Origin: Hylemonella sp.
Lineage (GTDB): Bacteria > Pseudomonadota > Gammaproteobacteria > Burkholderiales > Burkholderiaceae_C
Assembly: GCA_030695415.1 (NCBI GenBank)
Contig: JAUYQZ010000007.1
Coordinates: 1-64,000, forward strand
DNA length: 64,000 nt
Reading direction: 5' to 3'
A model generated the notes under the pieces. It made no database searches. It was not told the origin of the DNA and saw only the letters and a program-made list of their open reading frames with translations. Below are positions 1 to 11,121 of the stretch, in pieces. Both the position numbers and the translations under genes were made by a program. Each line of letters opens with the position of its first letter. Position 1 is the first letter of the stretch.

Positions 1-668
1 AAGATCATCTGGGCGATATGGACTTCAAGGACGACGGTACCACCAACGGTATCTCGGCGCTGCAGATGGACATCAAGATCCAGGGCATCACCAAGGAGAT
101 CATGCAGGTCGCACTTGCCCAGGCCAAGGAAGCCCGCATGCACATCCTGGGCAAGATGCAGGAAGCCATGGGCGAAGCCAAGACCGAAGTCTCCAACGTC
201 GCGCCCAAGCTCTTCACCATGAAGATCAACCCCGAGAAGATCCGCGACGTGATCGGCAAGGGCGGCGCCGTCATTCGTGCACTGACGGAAGAGACCGGCA
301 CGCAGATCAACATCGACGAAGACGGCACCATCACCATCGCTTCGACCGACTCGGCCAAGGCCGACGAAGCCAAGCGCCGCATCGAGCAGATCACGGCGGA
401 AGTGGAAGTGGGCAAGGTCTACGAAGGCCCTGTCACCAAGATCCTCGACTTCGGTGCCCTGATCAACCTGCTGCCCGGCAAGGACGGCCTGCTGCACATC
501 AGCCAGATCGCGCACGAGCGTGTCGAGCGCGTCACCGATTATTTGACCGAAGGCCAGATCGTTCGCGTGAAGGTGCTTGAGACCGACGAAAAAGGCCGCG
601 TCAAGTTGTCGATGAAGGCGTTGGCCGATCGCAGCGCGGTCGAGCCGCAGCAGCAGCCCCAGTCGTGA
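1..668 (+). CDS. pnp: Polyribonucleotide nucleotidyltransferase, C-terminal part (5' end outside window)
   Basis: PNPase is the 3'-to-5' phosphorolytic exoribonuclease of RNA turnover and part of the degradosome. Only about the last 221 residues are present; the frame is already open at base 3 and has no start here. It begins with DHLGDMDFK, the metal-binding aspartate stretch of the second RNase PH domain. A KH domain follows (visible residues about 70-130, with the RNA-binding loop [11 protein letters not shown]), then a C-terminal S1 domain (about 135-205, [20 protein letters not shown] and GLLHISQI). The protein ends in a short Gln-rich tail. A quinone oxidoreductase gene starts a few bases after the stop, so the two are probably co-transcribed. 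The identification is secure; the truncation is only the window edge. Confidence 0.97.
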   Translation, partial: DHLGDMDFKDDGTTNGISALQMDIKIQGITKEIMQVALAQAKEARMHILGKMQEAMGEAKTEVSNVAPKLFTMKINPEKIRDVIGKGGAVIRALTEETGTQINIDEDGTITIASTDSAKADEAKRRIEQITAEVEVGKVYEGPVTKILDFGALINLLPGKDGLLHISQIAHERVERVTDYLTEGQIVRVKVLETDEKGRVKLSMKALADRSAVEPQQQPQS

Positions 669-679
669 TTCCAGCGGTA

Positions 680-1669
680 ATGCAAGCGGTCGAGATCAGC
701 AGCTTCGGTGCGCCCGAGGTGTTGCGCCTCGGTGAGCGCCCGGTGCCGGTGGCGGCCGCGGGCGAGGTGCTGATTCGCGTCAGTGCGTCGGGCGTGAACC
801 GCCCCGATGTGCTGCAGCGCACCGGCAACTACCCCGTGCCACCCGGCGCGTCCGACATTCCCGGCCTTGAAGTGGCGGGCGTGATCGCCTCGGGCGACGC
901 AGCAGCCATGGCTGCCGCAGGCCTGAAGGTGGGCGACCGCGTCTGTGCGCTGGTGGCTGGCGGCGGTTATGCGCAGTGGTGCGTGGCGCCTGTGGGCCAG
1001 TGCCTGCCGGTCCCCGAAGGCTTGGACGACATCGCCGCCGCATCCCTGCCCGAGACCTTCTTCACCGTGTGGAGCAATGTGTTCGACCGCGCGCGCCTGC
1101 AAGCGGGCGAAACGCTGTTGATCCAGGGCGGCACCAGCGGCATCGGCGTGACCGCGATCCAGATGGCCAAGGCCTTGGGCGCTCGGGTCATCGCCACGGC
1201 AGGCAGCGACGACAAGTGCGCGGCTTGCCTTGAGCTGGGTGCCGATCACGCCATCAACTACAAGACGCAGGACTTCGTGGCCGCCGTGGCCGACCTCACG
1301 GGCGGGCAGGGCGTCAACGTCGTGCTCGACATGGTGGCCGGTGCTTACGTGGCGCGCGAGATCGACTGCCTGGCCGAAGATGGCCGGCTGGTCATCATCG
1401 CGGTGCAGGGTGGTGTGAAGGCCGAGTTCAATGCCGGCATGGTGCTGCGCAAGCGCCTCACCATCACCGGCTCGACCCTGCGCCCGCGCCCGATCGCCTT
1501 CAAGGCCGCCATTGCTCAAGCACTGCGCGAACGCGTCTGGCCGCTGCTGGTTCAGGGGCAGATCAAGCCCGTGATCCACCAGGTGTTTCCCGCCAGCGAA
1601 GCCGCGGCTGCGCACACGCTCATGGAATCCAACCGCCACATCGGCAAGCTCGTCCTGACCTGGGCATGA
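680..1669 (+). CDS. NAD(P)H quinone oxidoreductase (zinc-free medium-chain dehydrogenase, PIG3/QOR type)
   Basis: This is a 329-residue medium-chain dehydrogenase/reductase that should reduce quinones with NADPH in the cytoplasm. It has the GroES-like N-terminal half (VKV-type [29 protein letters not shown]) and a Rossmann domain with [19 protein letters not shown]. The structural zinc cysteines of alcohol dehydrogenases are absent, which points to the quinone oxidoreductase/PIG3 branch. I chose the ATG at 680 because the family starts with M-x-AVEI. A GTG at 665 overlaps the pnp stop by four bases and would add five residues, so translational coupling from that codon cannot be excluded. The gene lies between pnp and tpiA, an order common in Burkholderiales. 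The physiological substrate is unknown. Confidence 0.9.
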   Translation: MQAVEISSFGAPEVLRLGERPVPVAAAGEVLIRVSASGVNRPDVLQRTGNYPVPPGASDIPGLEVAGVIASGDAAAMAAAGLKVGDRVCALVAGGGYAQWCVAPVGQCLPVPEGLDDIAAASLPETFFTVWSNVFDRARLQAGETLLIQGGTSGIGVTAIQMAKALGARVIATAGSDDKCAACLELGADHAINYKTQDFVAAVADLTGGQGVNVVLDMVAGAYVAREIDCLAEDGRLVIIAVQGGVKAEFNAGMVLRKRLTITGSTLRPRPIAFKAAIAQALRERVWPLLVQGQIKPVIHQVFPASEAAAAHTLMESNRHIGKLVLTWA

Positions 1670-1682
1670 CGGCATCCTAGAC

Positions 1683-2429
1683 ATGAAACCACTGATCGCA
1701 GGCAACTGGAAAATGAACGGCTCGCTGGCCGCCAACGAGGCGCTGGTGAAAGCCATGCTCGACGGCCTGGGCGGCCAGACGGCCGCAACCGACATGGCGC
1801 TGTGTGTACCCGCGCCTTACCTGTCGCAACTGCAGTCGCTGTTGACCGGCAGCACGATTGCATGGGGTGCGCAGGACCTGTCCAGCCACGAGCAGGGGGC
1901 ATACACCGGTGAGGTGTCTGCCACCATGCTCAAGGACTTCGCCTGCCGCTATGCAATCGTGGGCCACTCCGAACGACGTCAATACCACGGCGAGACCGAC
2001 GCGTTGGTGGCCGACAAGGCCAAGGTGGCACTGGCCCACGGCATCACGCCTATTGTTTGTGTGGGTGAAACGCTGGCCGAGCGTGAAGCAGGGCAGACCG
2101 AAGTTGTCGTCAAGCGGCAGCTGGCCGCGGTCATTCACGCGGTGGCACATTGCACCAGCGAGATCGTGGTGGCCTACGAGCCCGTCTGGGCCATCGGCAC
2201 CGGCAAGACCGCGTCGCCCGAACAAGCGCAGCAGGTGCACGCGGTGCTGCGGGCCCAACTGGCCGCCGCCACGCAGCACCCCGAGCGTGTGCACATCCTC
2301 TATGGCGGCAGCATGAACGCAGCGAACGCCGCCAGCCTGCTGGCCCAGCCCGACATCGATGGCGGCCTGATTGGCGGCGCGTCGCTCAAGGCGGCCGACT
2401 TCCTTCAAATCGTGGCCTCTTCCCGTTGA
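1683..2429 (+). CDS. tpiA: Triosephosphate isomerase
   Basis: TpiA interconverts dihydroxyacetone phosphate and glyceraldehyde 3-phosphate in glycolysis and gluconeogenesis. The 248-residue length is normal. All catalytic residues are visible: Lys10 in AGNWKMNG, His95 in IVGHSERR and Glu166 in the signature [11 protein letters not shown]. The phosphate-binding end [10 protein letters not shown] followed by GGLIGGASL is also present. It starts 13 bases after the quinone oxidoreductase stop and is followed after 52 bases by secG, the usual tpiA-secG arrangement of many proteobacteria. Confidence 0.98.
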   Translation: MKPLIAGNWKMNGSLAANEALVKAMLDGLGGQTAATDMALCVPAPYLSQLQSLLTGSTIAWGAQDLSSHEQGAYTGEVSATMLKDFACRYAIVGHSERRQYHGETDALVADKAKVALAHGITPIVCVGETLAEREAGQTEVVVKRQLAAVIHAVAHCTSEIVVAYEPVWAIGTGKTASPEQAQQVHAVLRAQLAAATQHPERVHILYGGSMNAANAASLLAQPDIDGGLIGGASLKAADFLQIVASSR

Positions 2430-2481
2430 CCTTTCTCGTGTCTTCAAGGGCACATCGACAACCGTGATCCCGGAGTAAAAA

Positions 2482-2883
2482 ATGAATGTTGTGTTGACCA
2501 TCCTGCTGGCCGTGCAGATCCTCTCGGCCCTGACCATGATCGGCCTGATCCTCATGCAGCACGGCAAGGGCGCCGATGCGGGCGCAGCCTTCGGCGGCGG
2601 TGGCGCCGGTTCGGCCAGCCTGTTCGGTGCCTCTGGCGGTGCCAACTTCATGTCGCGTTCCACTGCGGTGTTGGCGGCTGTGTTCCTGGGTTGCACGCTG
2701 GGACTGGCCTACTTCGGCAACCTGCGCGAGGCGCCGAGTTCGGGCAGCGTGCTCGAAGGTGTCGCAGCGCCTGCGCAGCCCGCCGATCCCTCGCAGCAGA
2801 TTCCAGGAGCTGGCCCCTCGGTTGCGCCTGCACCTGACGCAGCGCCAGCCCCAACCGGCCCGGCTCAGATCCCGGCGAAATGA
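2482..2883 (+). CDS. secG: Preprotein translocase subunit SecG
   Basis: SecG is the small accessory membrane subunit of the SecYEG translocon. The 133-residue protein has a first transmembrane helix at about residues 3-22. The conserved cytoplasmic loop GAAFGGGGAGSASLFGASGG then leads into a second helix at about 55-73 (STAVLAAVFLGCTLGLAYF). The tail after residue 80 is Pro/Ala-rich and low in complexity, as in other betaproteobacterial SecG proteins. The ATG is preceded by GGAGTAAAAA. It follows tpiA and precedes tRNA-Leu. Confidence 0.96.
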   Translation: MNVVLTILLAVQILSALTMIGLILMQHGKGADAGAAFGGGGAGSASLFGASGGANFMSRSTAVLAAVFLGCTLGLAYFGNLREAPSSGSVLEGVAAPAQPADPSQQIPGAGPSVAPAPDAAPAPTGPAQIPAK

Positions 2884-3002
2884 CCGCAAAGGCATGCCAT
2901 CGCACTGTGCATGCCGAGCCATCTTCCATTCGAGTTGAAAAAGGCCCGCTGCCTCTCAAAACAGGGGGTGATTCAGGGTAAACTCCAATGCTTGTCAGCA
3001 AG

Positions 3003-3025
3003 GCTCACACAGACCTCGTGAGCCA
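3003..3025 (+). other. Hairpin between secG and tRNA-Leu
   Basis: GGCTCAC (3003-3009) and GTGAGCC (3019-3025) form a perfect 7-bp stem with a 9-base loop, 14 bases before the tRNA. There is no T tract, so it is not a canonical terminator. It may be a processing signal for a secG-tRNA transcript. The rest of the 156-base gap between secG and the tRNA shows nothing I can name. Confidence 0.4.
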
Positions 3026-3039
3026 GCAACGCAGACCAG

Positions 3040-3123
3040 CCGACGTGGTGAAATTGGTAGACACGCTATCTTGAGGGGGTAGTGGCGAAAGCTGTGCGAG
3101 TTCGAGTCTCGCCGTCGGCACCA
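3040..3123 (+). tRNA. tRNA-Leu (anticodon GAG)
   Basis: The 84-base gene folds as a class II tRNA. The acceptor arms GCCGACG and CGTCGGC pair exactly, followed by the discriminator A and an encoded CCA end. The D-loop region TGGTGAAATTGGTAGAC is typical of tRNA-Leu. The anticodon stem-loop CTATC-TTGAGGG-GGTAG gives anticodon GAG, read for CUC/CUU leucine codons. A long variable arm (TGGCGAAAGCTGTG region) and the T arm GAGTTCGAGTCTC complete it. It sits between secG and nuoA, the same place as in many Burkholderiales. Confidence 0.97.
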
Positions 3124-3170
3124 ATCTTTGGACAACACGGCCCCATGCCGTGTCAGTGGAATCGACCAAG

Positions 3171-3530
3171 ATGAGTCTCGAACAATACCTACCTGTGCTC
3201 CTGTTCATCTTGGTGGGTATTGCCATCGGGATCATCCCCCAGGTGTTGGGCTACATCCTCGGCCCCAACCTCCCGGACGCAGAAAAGAACTCCCCGTACG
3301 AATGCGGCTTCGAAGCCTTCGAAGATGCCCGCATGAAGTTCGACGTGCGCTACTACCTCGTGGCCATCCTGTTCATCCTGTTCGATCTCGAAATCGCTTT
3401 CCTCATTCCATGGGCCGTGGCCTTCTCCGACATCGGCATGACCGGTTTCCTCGCGGGCGTTGTGTTTCTGGCCATCCTCACCGTAGGCTTTGCCTACGAG
3501 TGGAAGAAGGGCGCACTGGACTGGGAATGA
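3171..3530 (+). CDS. nuoA: NADH-quinone oxidoreductase subunit A
   Basis: NuoA is a small membrane subunit of complex I at the junction with the peripheral arm. The 119 residues hold three transmembrane helices (about 8-28, 64-84, 90-108). The conserved loop [10 protein letters not shown] contains the cysteine that is exposed near the quinone site, followed by [19 protein letters not shown] chose the ATG at 3171 ([12 protein letters not shown]) over a GTG at 3150 because the family begins with M-x-L-x-x-YLPV. It is the first gene of the nuo block, 47 bases after the tRNA. Confidence 0.97.
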   Translation: MSLEQYLPVLLFILVGIAIGIIPQVLGYILGPNLPDAEKNSPYECGFEAFEDARMKFDVRYYLVAILFILFDLEIAFLIPWAVAFSDIGMTGFLAGVVFLAILTVGFAYEWKKGALDWE

Positions 3531-3566
3531 ACGACTTGCACACACACGAATGCACCGGAGCGGCTC

Positions 3567-4046
3567 ATGATTGAAGGCGTATTCAAGGAAGGTTTTGTCA
3601 CCACCAGCTACGACTCGGTGGTGAACTGGGCCAAGACCGGCTCGCTGTGGCCCATGACCTTTGGCCTGGCCTGTTGTGCGGTCGAAATGATGCACGCGGC
3701 CGCCGCGCGCTACGACATCGGGCGCTTCGGCTCCGAGGTGTTTCGCGCCAGCCCGCGCCAGTCCGACCTGATGATCGTGGCCGGCACCTTGTGCAACAAG
3801 ATGGCACCCGCCCTGCGCAAGGTCTACGACCAGATGGCCGAGCCGCGCTGGGTGCTGTCCATGGGCTCGTGCGCCAACGGCGGCGGCTATTACCACTACA
3901 GCTACTCGGTGGTGCGCGGTTGTGACCGCATCGTGCCGGTGGACGTGTATGTTCCCGGGTGCCCGCCCACGGCCGAAGCGCTGTTGTACGGAATCATCCA
4001 GCTGCAGCAGAAGATCCGCCGCACCCAGACCATTGCCCGCGCCTGA
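3567..4046 (+). CDS. nuoB: NADH-quinone oxidoreductase subunit B
   Basis: NuoB carries the last [4Fe-4S] cluster (N2) that passes electrons to quinone. The 159-residue sequence shows the four cluster cysteines in [13 protein letters not shown] (adjacent pair), [11 protein letters not shown] and [32 protein letters not shown] is the usual core of the family. It follows nuoA by 36 bases and belongs to the peripheral arm of the complex on the cytoplasmic side. Confidence 0.98.
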   Translation: MIEGVFKEGFVTTSYDSVVNWAKTGSLWPMTFGLACCAVEMMHAAAARYDIGRFGSEVFRASPRQSDLMIVAGTLCNKMAPALRKVYDQMAEPRWVLSMGSCANGGGYYHYSYSVVRGCDRIVPVDVYVPGCPPTAEALLYGIIQLQQKIRRTQTIARA

Positions 4047-4090
4047 GCGCTGGTTGCTTCACGGCGAAACGAGTCCCCAGAGACGCACCC

Positions 4091-4714
4091 ATGACCAACA
4101 CCTCAACGACCTCCTACGCAGTTGCACCGGAAGCCCTGAAGCTCGCCCTGGCCGAGTTGCTGGGTGATCGTGTTGTGTCGCTGGAGGTGGTGCGCGAAGA
4201 GCTGACGCTGGTCGTCAAGGCGTCCGACTATCTTGATGTCATGAAGACCCTGCGCGATGCACCTGTTGCAGCGTTCGAGCAGCTCATCGACCTGTGTGGC
4301 ATGGACTACCAGACCTACGGCGAAGGTCGTTGGGAAGGCCAGCGTTTTGCTGCTGTGGTGCACCTGCTGTCGATCACCCACAACCATCGGGTGCGCGTGC
4401 GGGTGTTCTGCCCCGAGGACGATTTTCCTGTGTTGGCTTCGGTCACGCCGCTGTGGGCAGCAGCCAACTGGTACGAACGCGAAGCCTTTGATCTCTTCGG
4501 TATCGTGTTCGAGGGTCACGACGACCTGCGCCGCATCCTCACCGACTACGGCTTCATCGGTCATCCTTTCCGCAAAGACTTCCCGCTGTCCGGCCACGTC
4601 GAGATGCGCTACGACGCCGAGCGCCAGCGCGTGATTTACGAGCCGGTAAGTATCGAGCCCCGCGAAATCACGCCGCGCATCATCCGCGAAGACAACTACG
4701 GGGGCCTGCACTGA
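4091..4714 (+). CDS. nuoC: NADH-quinone oxidoreductase subunit C
   Basis: NuoC is the 30-kDa peripheral-arm subunit that packs against NuoD and NuoB. From the ATG at 4091 the protein has 207 residues. The family signature is [19 protein letters not shown], with [20 protein letters not shown] just downstream. The frame is open well upstream of 4091, but those residues are proline- and arginine-rich and unlike the family, so I use [11 protein letters not shown]. NuoC and NuoD are separate genes here, unlike the NuoCD fusion of enteric bacteria. Confidence 0.96.
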   Translation: MTNTSTTSYAVAPEALKLALAELLGDRVVSLEVVREELTLVVKASDYLDVMKTLRDAPVAAFEQLIDLCGMDYQTYGEGRWEGQRFAAVVHLLSITHNHRVRVRVFCPEDDFPVLASVTPLWAAANWYEREAFDLFGIVFEGHDDLRRILTDYGFIGHPFRKDFPLSGHVEMRYDAERQRVIYEPVSIEPREITPRIIREDNYGGLH

Positions 4715-4741
4715 GGGCTCTGGCCTTCCTGCGACATCGTC

Positions 4742-5995
4742 ATGGCTGAAATCAAGAACTACACCCTCAACTTCGGTCCGCAGCACCCGGCCGCTCACGG
4801 CGTGCTGCGCCTGGTGCTCGAGCTTGACGGCGAGGTTGTGCAACGCGCCGATCCGCACATCGGCCTGCTGCACCGCGCCACCGAAAAATTGGCCGAGCAC
4901 AAGACCTATATCCAGTCGCTGCCCTACATGGACCGGCTGGACTATGTGTCGATGATGTGCAACGAGCACGCCTACTGCCTGGCGATCGAGAAGCTGCTGG
5001 GCATCGAGGTGCCGATCCGCGCGCAGTACATCCGTGTGATGTTCAGCGAGATCACGCGCCTGCTCAACCACCTGATGTGGCTGGGCTCGCACGGCAACGA
5101 TTGCGGCAGCTCCACCATCCTGATCTACGCGTTCCGCGAGCGCGAAGACCTGTTCGACATGTACGAGGCGGTGTCGGGTGCGCGCATGCACGCGGCCTAC
5201 TTCCGTCCGGGTGGTGTGTACCGCGATCTGCCGGACAGCATGGCGCAGTACAAGCACAGCAAGATCCGCAATGCGCGCGCCATGGAACAGATGAACACGA
5301 ACCGCCAGGGTTCGCTGCTCGACTTCATCGACGACTTCACGAAGCGCTTCCCCACGTATCTCGCCGAGTACCACACGCTGCTGACCGACAACCGCATCTG
5401 GAAGCAGCGCACCGTGGGCATTGGCGTGGTCACGCCTGAACGTGCTCTCAACCTGGGCATGACCGGTCCCATGCTGCGCGGCTCCGGCATCGCCTGGGAC
5501 CTGCGCAAGAAGCAGCCGTACGACGTGTACGGTGAGATGGACTTCGACATTCCCGTGGGCAAGACCGGTGACTGTTACGACCGCTACCTCGTGCGCATGG
5601 AAGAGATGAAGCAGTCCAATCGCATCATCGAACAGTGCTCGAAGTGGCTGCGCGCCAATCCCGGCCCGGTGATCACCGACAACCACAAGGTGGCAGCACC
5701 CGCCCGCGAGGCCATGAAGGCCAACATGGAAGAGCTGATCCACCACTTCAAGCTGTTCACCGAAGGCTTCCACGTGCCCGAAGGCGAAGCCTACGCAGCG
5801 GTCGAGCACCCCAAGGGTGAGTTCGGCATCTACCTGGTGAGTGACGGCGCCAACAAGCCTTACCGTCTGAAGATCCGCGCACCTGGTTTTGCGCACCTGG
5901 CCACGATGGACGAGATGGCGCGCGGCCACATGCTGGCCGACGCGGTGGCCATCATTGGCACCATGGACATTGTTTTCGGGGAGATCGACCGATGA
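4742..5995 (+). CDS. nuoD: NADH-quinone oxidoreductase subunit D
   Basis: NuoD is the 49-kDa subunit that forms most of the quinone-binding pocket and descends from the large subunit of NiFe hydrogenases. The 417-residue protein starts with [20 protein letters not shown], whose GPQHPAAHG is diagnostic. It also shows [26 protein letters not shown]-type [12 protein letters not shown], and the C-terminal VFGEIDR. The stop overlaps the nuoE start by four bases (ATGA), which implies translational coupling. Confidence 0.98.
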   Translation: MAEIKNYTLNFGPQHPAAHGVLRLVLELDGEVVQRADPHIGLLHRATEKLAEHKTYIQSLPYMDRLDYVSMMCNEHAYCLAIEKLLGIEVPIRAQYIRVMFSEITRLLNHLMWLGSHGNDCGSSTILIYAFREREDLFDMYEAVSGARMHAAYFRPGGVYRDLPDSMAQYKHSKIRNARAMEQMNTNRQGSLLDFIDDFTKRFPTYLAEYHTLLTDNRIWKQRTVGIGVVTPERALNLGMTGPMLRGSGIAWDLRKKQPYDVYGEMDFDIPVGKTGDCYDRYLVRMEEMKQSNRIIEQCSKWLRANPGPVITDNHKVAAPAREAMKANMEELIHHFKLFTEGFHVPEGEAYAAVEHPKGEFGIYLVSDGANKPYRLKIRAPGFAHLATMDEMARGHMLADAVAIIGTMDIVFGEIDR

Positions 5996-6513
5996 GCACC
6001 GGCCACGCAGTTGTCGCAGTTGAATTCGGCAGCGCCACCCAGGAGCGCTTCGCGCGCGAAGTCGCCAAATACCCGGCCGATCAGGCGCAGTCGGCTGTGA
6101 TGGCCTGCCTGTCCATCATCCAGCAAGAGATGGGTTTTGTGAGCGCGGGGGCCGAAGCCTCGCTGGCCGCCTACCTGGGCATGGAGCCGATCGCCGTGCA
6201 CGAGGTGACGACTTTCTACAACATGTACAACCAGCAGCCGGTGGGCAAGTTCAAGCTCAACGTCTGCACCAACCTGCCGTGCCAGCTGCGCGACGGCCAG
6301 AACGCGCTGCACCATCTTGAACACAAGCTCGGCATCACCATGGGCGGCACCACCGCAGACGGCTTGTTCACCCTGCAACAAAGTGAATGCCTCGGCGCCT
6401 GCGCCGACTCGCCGGTGATGCTGGTCAACGACCGCCACATGTGCAGTTTCATGAGCAACGACAAGCTGGACCAGTTGATTGACGGCCTGCGTGCTTCAGA
6501 GGGACAGTCATGA
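5992..6513 (+). CDS. nuoE: NADH-quinone oxidoreductase subunit E
   Basis: NuoE is the 24-kDa thioredoxin-fold subunit of the NADH-oxidising module and binds a [2Fe-2S] cluster (N1a). In 173 residues the four ligands are visible as CTNLPC and CLGACADSP. The helical N-terminal part includes [20 protein letters not shown] and the quinone-arm motif [10 protein letters not shown]. It overlaps nuoD at its start and nuoF at its end by four bases each. Confidence 0.98.
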   Translation: MSTGHAVVAVEFGSATQERFAREVAKYPADQAQSAVMACLSIIQQEMGFVSAGAEASLAAYLGMEPIAVHEVTTFYNMYNQQPVGKFKLNVCTNLPCQLRDGQNALHHLEHKLGITMGGTTADGLFTLQQSECLGACADSPVMLVNDRHMCSFMSNDKLDQLIDGLRASEGQS

Positions 6514-7880
6514 ACGCCGAACAGATCCTTTCGCAGTTCCGCGCCAACGGCGTGCAAACTTGCTTCCACGGCCGTCACATCAATCCCCAGATCTACGCCG
6601 ACCTCGATGGCGGCAACTGGTCGCTCAAGGACTACGTGGCGCGCGGCGGGTATCAGGCCTTGCGCAAGGTGCTGGGCAAGGACGGCGCCGAGCCGGCGGG
6701 TGACCCACCGGTGGTGGGTATGACGCAGGACCAGGTGATCGCCACCCTGAAGGAATCGGCCTTGCGCGGTCGCGGTGGTGCGGGTTTCCCCACCGGACTG
6801 AAGTGGAGCTTCATGCCGCGCCAGTTCCCGGGACAGAAGTACCTGGTGTGCAATTCCGACGAGGGCGAGCCGGGCACCTGCAAGGACCGCGACATCCTCA
6901 TGTACAACCCGCACATCGTGATCGAAGGCATGGCCATTGCCGCTTTCGCGATGGGCATCAGCGTGGGCTACAACTACATCCACGGCGAGATCTTCGAAGC
7001 CTACGACCGCTTTGAAGCGGCGCTGGAAGAAGCCCGTGCCGCCGGCCTGCTGGGCGACAACATCCTGGACAGCGGCTTCAACTTCCAGCTGCACGCGTTC
7101 CACGGTTTTGGCGCCTACATCTGCGGCGAAGAAACCGCGCTGCTCGAATCGCTCGAAGGCAAGAAGGGACAGCCCCGTTTCAAGCCACCGTTCCCGGCCA
7201 GCTTCGGCCTGTATGGCAAGCCCACCACCATCAACAACACCGAAACCTTCGCGGCGGTGCCCTGGATCATCCGCAACGGCGGCGCGGCGTACCTCGCTTG
7301 CGGCAAGCCCAACAACGGCGGCACCAAGATCTTCTCGGTCAGCGGCGATGTGGAGATGCCGGGCAACTACGAAGTGCCTATGGGTACACCTTTCAGCAAG
7401 CTGCTCGAGCTCGCCGGTGGCGTGCGCAAGGGCCGCACGCTCAAGGCTGTGATCCCCGGTGGTTCCTCGTCGCCGGTGTTGCCGGCGTCCATCATGATGG
7501 ACTGCACCATGGACTACGACTCGATCGCCAAGGCCGGTTCCATGCTGGGCTCGGGCGCGGTGATTGTGATGGACGACAGCCGGTGCATGGTCGAGTCGCT
7601 CAAGCGCCTGTCCTACTTCTACATGCACGAGTCGTGTGGCCAGTGCACCCCGTGCCGCGAAGGCACGGGCTGGCTCTGGCGCATGGTCAGTCGCATCGAC
7701 GAGGGCGAAGGCCGCCCGGCCGACATGGCGCTGCTGGACAACGTGGCCGAAAACATCATGGGCCGCACCATCTGCGCCCTGGGCGATGCTGCGGCCATGC
7801 CGGTGCGCGCCATGATCAAACATTTCCGGCACGAGTTCGAGGCCAAGATCGCCTCGGCCAACGCACCGGCCCAGGCTTGA
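6510..7880 (+). CDS. nuoF: NADH-quinone oxidoreductase subunit F
   Basis: NuoF is the 51-kDa subunit that binds NADH and FMN and cluster N3. The 456-residue protein shows the glycine-rich nucleotide sites [17 protein letters not shown] and [17 protein letters not shown]. The [4Fe-4S] cysteines are in [12 protein letters not shown], with the fourth in TICALGDA. It is coupled to nuoE by a four-base overlap and is followed by nuoG after 14 bases. Confidence 0.98.
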   Translation: MNAEQILSQFRANGVQTCFHGRHINPQIYADLDGGNWSLKDYVARGGYQALRKVLGKDGAEPAGDPPVVGMTQDQVIATLKESALRGRGGAGFPTGLKWSFMPRQFPGQKYLVCNSDEGEPGTCKDRDILMYNPHIVIEGMAIAAFAMGISVGYNYIHGEIFEAYDRFEAALEEARAAGLLGDNILDSGFNFQLHAFHGFGAYICGEETALLESLEGKKGQPRFKPPFPASFGLYGKPTTINNTETFAAVPWIIRNGGAAYLACGKPNNGGTKIFSVSGDVEMPGNYEVPMGTPFSKLLELAGGVRKGRTLKAVIPGGSSSPVLPASIMMDCTMDYDSIAKAGSMLGSGAVIVMDDSRCMVESLKRLSYFYMHESCGQCTPCREGTGWLWRMVSRIDEGEGRPADMALLDNVAENIMGRTICALGDAAAMPVRAMIKHFRHEFEAKIASANAPAQA

Positions 7881-7894
7881 AGAAAAGCAACACC

Positions 7895-10027
7895 ATGGTT
7901 GAAATCGAACTCGACGGCAAGAAGGTGGAAGTGCCCCCGGGCAGCATGGTCATGCATGCGGCCGAAAAGGCCGGCACCTACATCCCGCACTTCTGTTATC
8001 ACAAGAAACTGTCCATCGCGGCCAACTGCCGCATGTGTCTGGTCGACGTGGAGAAGGCGCCCAAGCCCATGCCCGCCTGCGCCACGCCGGTCACGCAGGG
8101 CATGATCGTGCGCACCAAGAGCGACAAGGCCATCAAGGCGCAACAGTCGGTGATGGAGTTCCTGCTCATCAACCACCCACTGGACTGCCCCATCTGCGAT
8201 CAGGGCGGCGAGTGCCAGTTGCAGGATCTGGCCGTGGGCTATGGCAGTTCGGGTTCGCGATACGAAGAAGAGAAGCGCGTCGTCTTTCACAAGGACGTGG
8301 GCCCACTCATTTCCATGCAGGAGATGAGCCGTTGCATCCACTGCACCCGATGCGTCCGCTTTGGCCAGGAAGTGGCCGGCGTGATGGAGCTCGGCATGAT
8401 CCACCGCGGCGAACACGCCGAGATCACCACGGTGCTGGGCGACACGGTCGACTCGGAGCTTTCGGGCAACATGATCGACATCTGCCCGGTCGGCGCGCTC
8501 ACCAGCAAGCCGTTCCGCTACAGCGCACGTACCTGGGAGCTCTCCCGCCGCAAGAGCGTGAGCCCGCACGATTCCACTGGCGCCAACCTGATCGTTCAGG
8601 TGAAGAACCACAAGGTCATGCGCGTGGTGCCGTTGGAAAACGAAGCCGTCAACGAATGCTGGATCGCCGACCGCGACCGCTTCTCGTACGAAGCCGTCAA
8701 CAGCGAAGACCGCCTGACCGCGCCCATGATCAAGCAGGGCGGTGAATGGAAGACGGTCGACTGGCAGACCGCGCTCGAATACGTGGCCAATGGCCTGAAG
8801 CAGGTCAAGAACGAACACGGCGCCGCTTCCATCGGCCTGCTGGCCAGCCCGCACAGCACGCTCGAAGAGCTGGCCCTGGCCGGCGCGCTGGTGCGCGGTC
8901 TGGGCAGCCAGAACATCGACGCGCGTCTGCGCCACGCCGATTTTTCCAACGCCGCCCCTGCGGGTGCGGCGCGCTGGCTCGGCTTGCCCGTTGCATCACT
9001 CTCCAACCTCCAGCGTGTGCTGGTGGTCGGCTCCAACCTGCGCAAGGACCACCCGCTGTTCGCGCAGCGCATCCGTCAGGCACAGCGCAAGGGTGCGCAG
9101 GTCAACGTGCTCAACGCCGTGGCGCAGGACTGGGCCATGCCGCTCAAGAACGTGGTGCTGGCCGACTGTGACGTCTGGGTGACGGCCTTGGCCGGCATCG
9201 CTGCTGCCATTGCCGCCGAGACCGGTGCGAGCGCGCCGGTGAATGCTGACGTGACCGACGCCCACCGGACTGTGGCCAAGTCGCTGCTGGGTGGCGAGCA
9301 CAAGGCCATCCTGCTCGGCAACGCCGCCGCACACCACGAAAAAGCAGCCAGCTTGCTGTCGCTGGCCAATTGGATTGCTCAGCAGACCGGCGCCAGCGTG
9401 GGTTACCTGAGCGAAGCCGCCAACACCGTGGGCGCACAACTTGTGAACGCCGTGCCGGGGCAGGGCGGCTTGAACGCCGGCCAGATGCTGGGCAGTGCTC
9501 TGAAGGCGCTGGTTCTGCTGAACACCGAACCCGGGCACGACAGCGCGGCGGGCGTCCAAGGCCTGGCCTCGGCTGGCATGGTTGTCACGCTCAGCCCGTT
9601 CAAGACCAACCTCGACATCAGCGACGTGTTGCTGCCGGTCGCTCCCTTCACCGAAACCTCGGGTTCCTTCGTCAACGCCGAAGGTCGGCTGCAGAGCTTC
9701 CACGCCGTCGTGCGCCCCCTGGGTGAAACGCGCCCGGCCTGGAAAGTGATCCGCGTGCTGGGCAACCTGCTGGGCCTGGCTGGTTTTGATGCCGACTCGT
9801 CGCAGGCTGTGTTGGCCAGCGCGTTGCCGGGGGTGGCCAGTGGCGCCGTTGTGGACGCTGCCCGCCTGAACAACGCCAGCACCGCATCGATCGATCTTTC
9901 TCCTGCCGTGGCAGAGCCCTGCGTGGCCAGCATCTACCAGCTCGATGGTCTGGTGCGCCGCGCTCCTGCGCTGCAACTGACCGCCGACGCTCGCGCCACC
10001 CTGATCGCTGACGAGGTGCACGCATGA
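7895..10027 (+). CDS. nuoG: NADH-quinone oxidoreductase subunit G
   Basis: NuoG is the largest peripheral subunit, a molybdopterin-oxidoreductase-like protein that holds several Fe-S clusters. It has 710 residues from the ATG at 7895; upstream in-frame sequence is only the shadow of nuoF. The N-terminal [2Fe-2S] ligands lie in [20 protein letters not shown]. The His-Cys cluster site is [18 protein letters not shown], a [4Fe-4S] site is [16 protein letters not shown], and [13 protein letters not shown] follows. The rest is the degenerate molybdopterin-type domain. Its stop overlaps nuoH by four bases. Confidence 0.97.
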   Translation: MVEIELDGKKVEVPPGSMVMHAAEKAGTYIPHFCYHKKLSIAANCRMCLVDVEKAPKPMPACATPVTQGMIVRTKSDKAIKAQQSVMEFLLINHPLDCPICDQGGECQLQDLAVGYGSSGSRYEEEKRVVFHKDVGPLISMQEMSRCIHCTRCVRFGQEVAGVMELGMIHRGEHAEITTVLGDTVDSELSGNMIDICPVGALTSKPFRYSARTWELSRRKSVSPHDSTGANLIVQVKNHKVMRVVPLENEAVNECWIADRDRFSYEAVNSEDRLTAPMIKQGGEWKTVDWQTALEYVANGLKQVKNEHGAASIGLLASPHSTLEELALAGALVRGLGSQNIDARLRHADFSNAAPAGAARWLGLPVASLSNLQRVLVVGSNLRKDHPLFAQRIRQAQRKGAQVNVLNAVAQDWAMPLKNVVLADCDVWVTALAGIAAAIAAETGASAPVNADVTDAHRTVAKSLLGGEHKAILLGNAAAHHEKAASLLSLANWIAQQTGASVGYLSEAANTVGAQLVNAVPGQGGLNAGQMLGSALKALVLLNTEPGHDSAAGVQGLASAGMVVTLSPFKTNLDISDVLLPVAPFTETSGSFVNAEGRLQSFHAVVRPLGETRPAWKVIRVLGNLLGLAGFDADSSQAVLASALPGVASGAVVDAARLNNASTASIDLSPAVAEPCVASIYQLDGLVRRAPALQLTADARATLIADEVHA

Positions 10028-11106
10028 TCGACGCGATGTACAACGGCGGCCTGGGTCTGATTGCCGCCCCCTGGTGGACCACGGCGGCCTGGCCCGTGAT
10101 CTGGAACCTGATCAAGATCGTGGCCGTGCTGGCGCCCCTGATGGGCGCAGTGGCCTACCTCACGCTGTGGGAGCGCAAGCTGCTCGGCTGGATTCAGGTG
10201 CGTCACGGACCCAACCGCGTCGGCCCCTTCGGTCTGCTGCAGCCGATTGCCGATGCGCTCAAGCTGCTGACCAAAGAACTGATCCGTCCGAGCGCTGCGA
10301 GCAACGGGCTGTTCCGCCTCGGTCCCATCATGGCCATCATGCCCGCGCTGGCTGCCTGGGTGGCGGTGCCCTTCGGCCCCGAAGCCGTGCTGGCCAATGT
10401 GAACGCGGGTCTGCTGGTGATCCTGGCCATCACCTCGATCGAGGTCTATGGCGTGATCATCGCGGGCTGGGCTTCGAACTCGAAATACGCCTTCCTCGGT
10501 GCGCTGCGCGCGTCGGCCCAGATGGTGAGCTACGAGATCGCCATCGGCTTCTGCTTCTTGATCGTGGTGATGACTGCAGGCAGTCTGAACCTGGTCGAGA
10601 TCGTGAACTCCCAGGCGCGCGGCATGGCCGCCTCGCAAGGCCTGAACTTCCTGTCGTGGAACTGGCTGCCGCTGCTGCCCATCTTCTTCGTCTACATCAT
10701 CTCGGGCGTGGCCGAAACCAACCGCCATCCGTTCGACGTGGTCGAAGGCGAGGCCGAGATCGTGGCGGGTCACATGGTCGAGTACTCGGGCATGGGCTTC
10801 GCCATCTTCTTCCTGGCTGAGTACGCCAGCATGTGGCTGATCTCGGTGCTGGCGGTGTTGATGTTCCTGGGTGGCTGGTTGCCACCCATTGACAGCGCAC
10901 TGTTCAACTGGATTCCCGGCTGGATCTGGCTCGGCCTGAAAACCTTCGTTGTGGTGTCTATGTTCATCTGGATCCGCGCCACCTTTCCGCGCTTCCGCTA
11001 CGACCAGATCATGCGTCTGGGCTGGAAGATCTTCATTCCCGTCACGCTCATCTACCTGCTGCTCGTCGGCGGTCTGATGCAGACGTCGTGGAACCTCTGG
11101 AAATAA
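10024..11106 (+). CDS. nuoH: NADH-quinone oxidoreductase subunit H
   Basis: NuoH is the membrane subunit that completes the quinone chamber and links electron transfer to the proton-pumping arm. The 360-residue protein has about eight or nine transmembrane helices. Family signatures are [20 protein letters not shown] near the N-terminus and the acidic loop [18 protein letters not shown] with HMVEYSGM. It is coupled to nuoG by a four-base overlap and followed by nuoI. Confidence 0.98.
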   Translation: MIDAMYNGGLGLIAAPWWTTAAWPVIWNLIKIVAVLAPLMGAVAYLTLWERKLLGWIQVRHGPNRVGPFGLLQPIADALKLLTKELIRPSAASNGLFRLGPIMAIMPALAAWVAVPFGPEAVLANVNAGLLVILAITSIEVYGVIIAGWASNSKYAFLGALRASAQMVSYEIAIGFCFLIVVMTAGSLNLVEIVNSQARGMAASQGLNFLSWNWLPLLPIFFVYIISGVAETNRHPFDVVEGEAEIVAGHMVEYSGMGFAIFFLAEYASMWLISVLAVLMFLGGWLPPIDSALFNWIPGWIWLGLKTFVVVSMFIWIRATFPRFRYDQIMRLGWKIFIPVTLIYLLLVGGLMQTSWNLWK

Positions 11107-11121
11107 AGAGGGCGATTGACC

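Noticed and set aside
665..679. GTG at 665 as start of the quinone oxidoreductase
   Set aside because: It couples neatly to the pnp stop, but the family N-terminus begins at the ATG at 680; kept only as an alternative.
3003..3025. Hairpin as terminator of the tpiA-secG unit
   Set aside because: No T tract follows and the tRNA begins 15 bases later, so termination is not supported.
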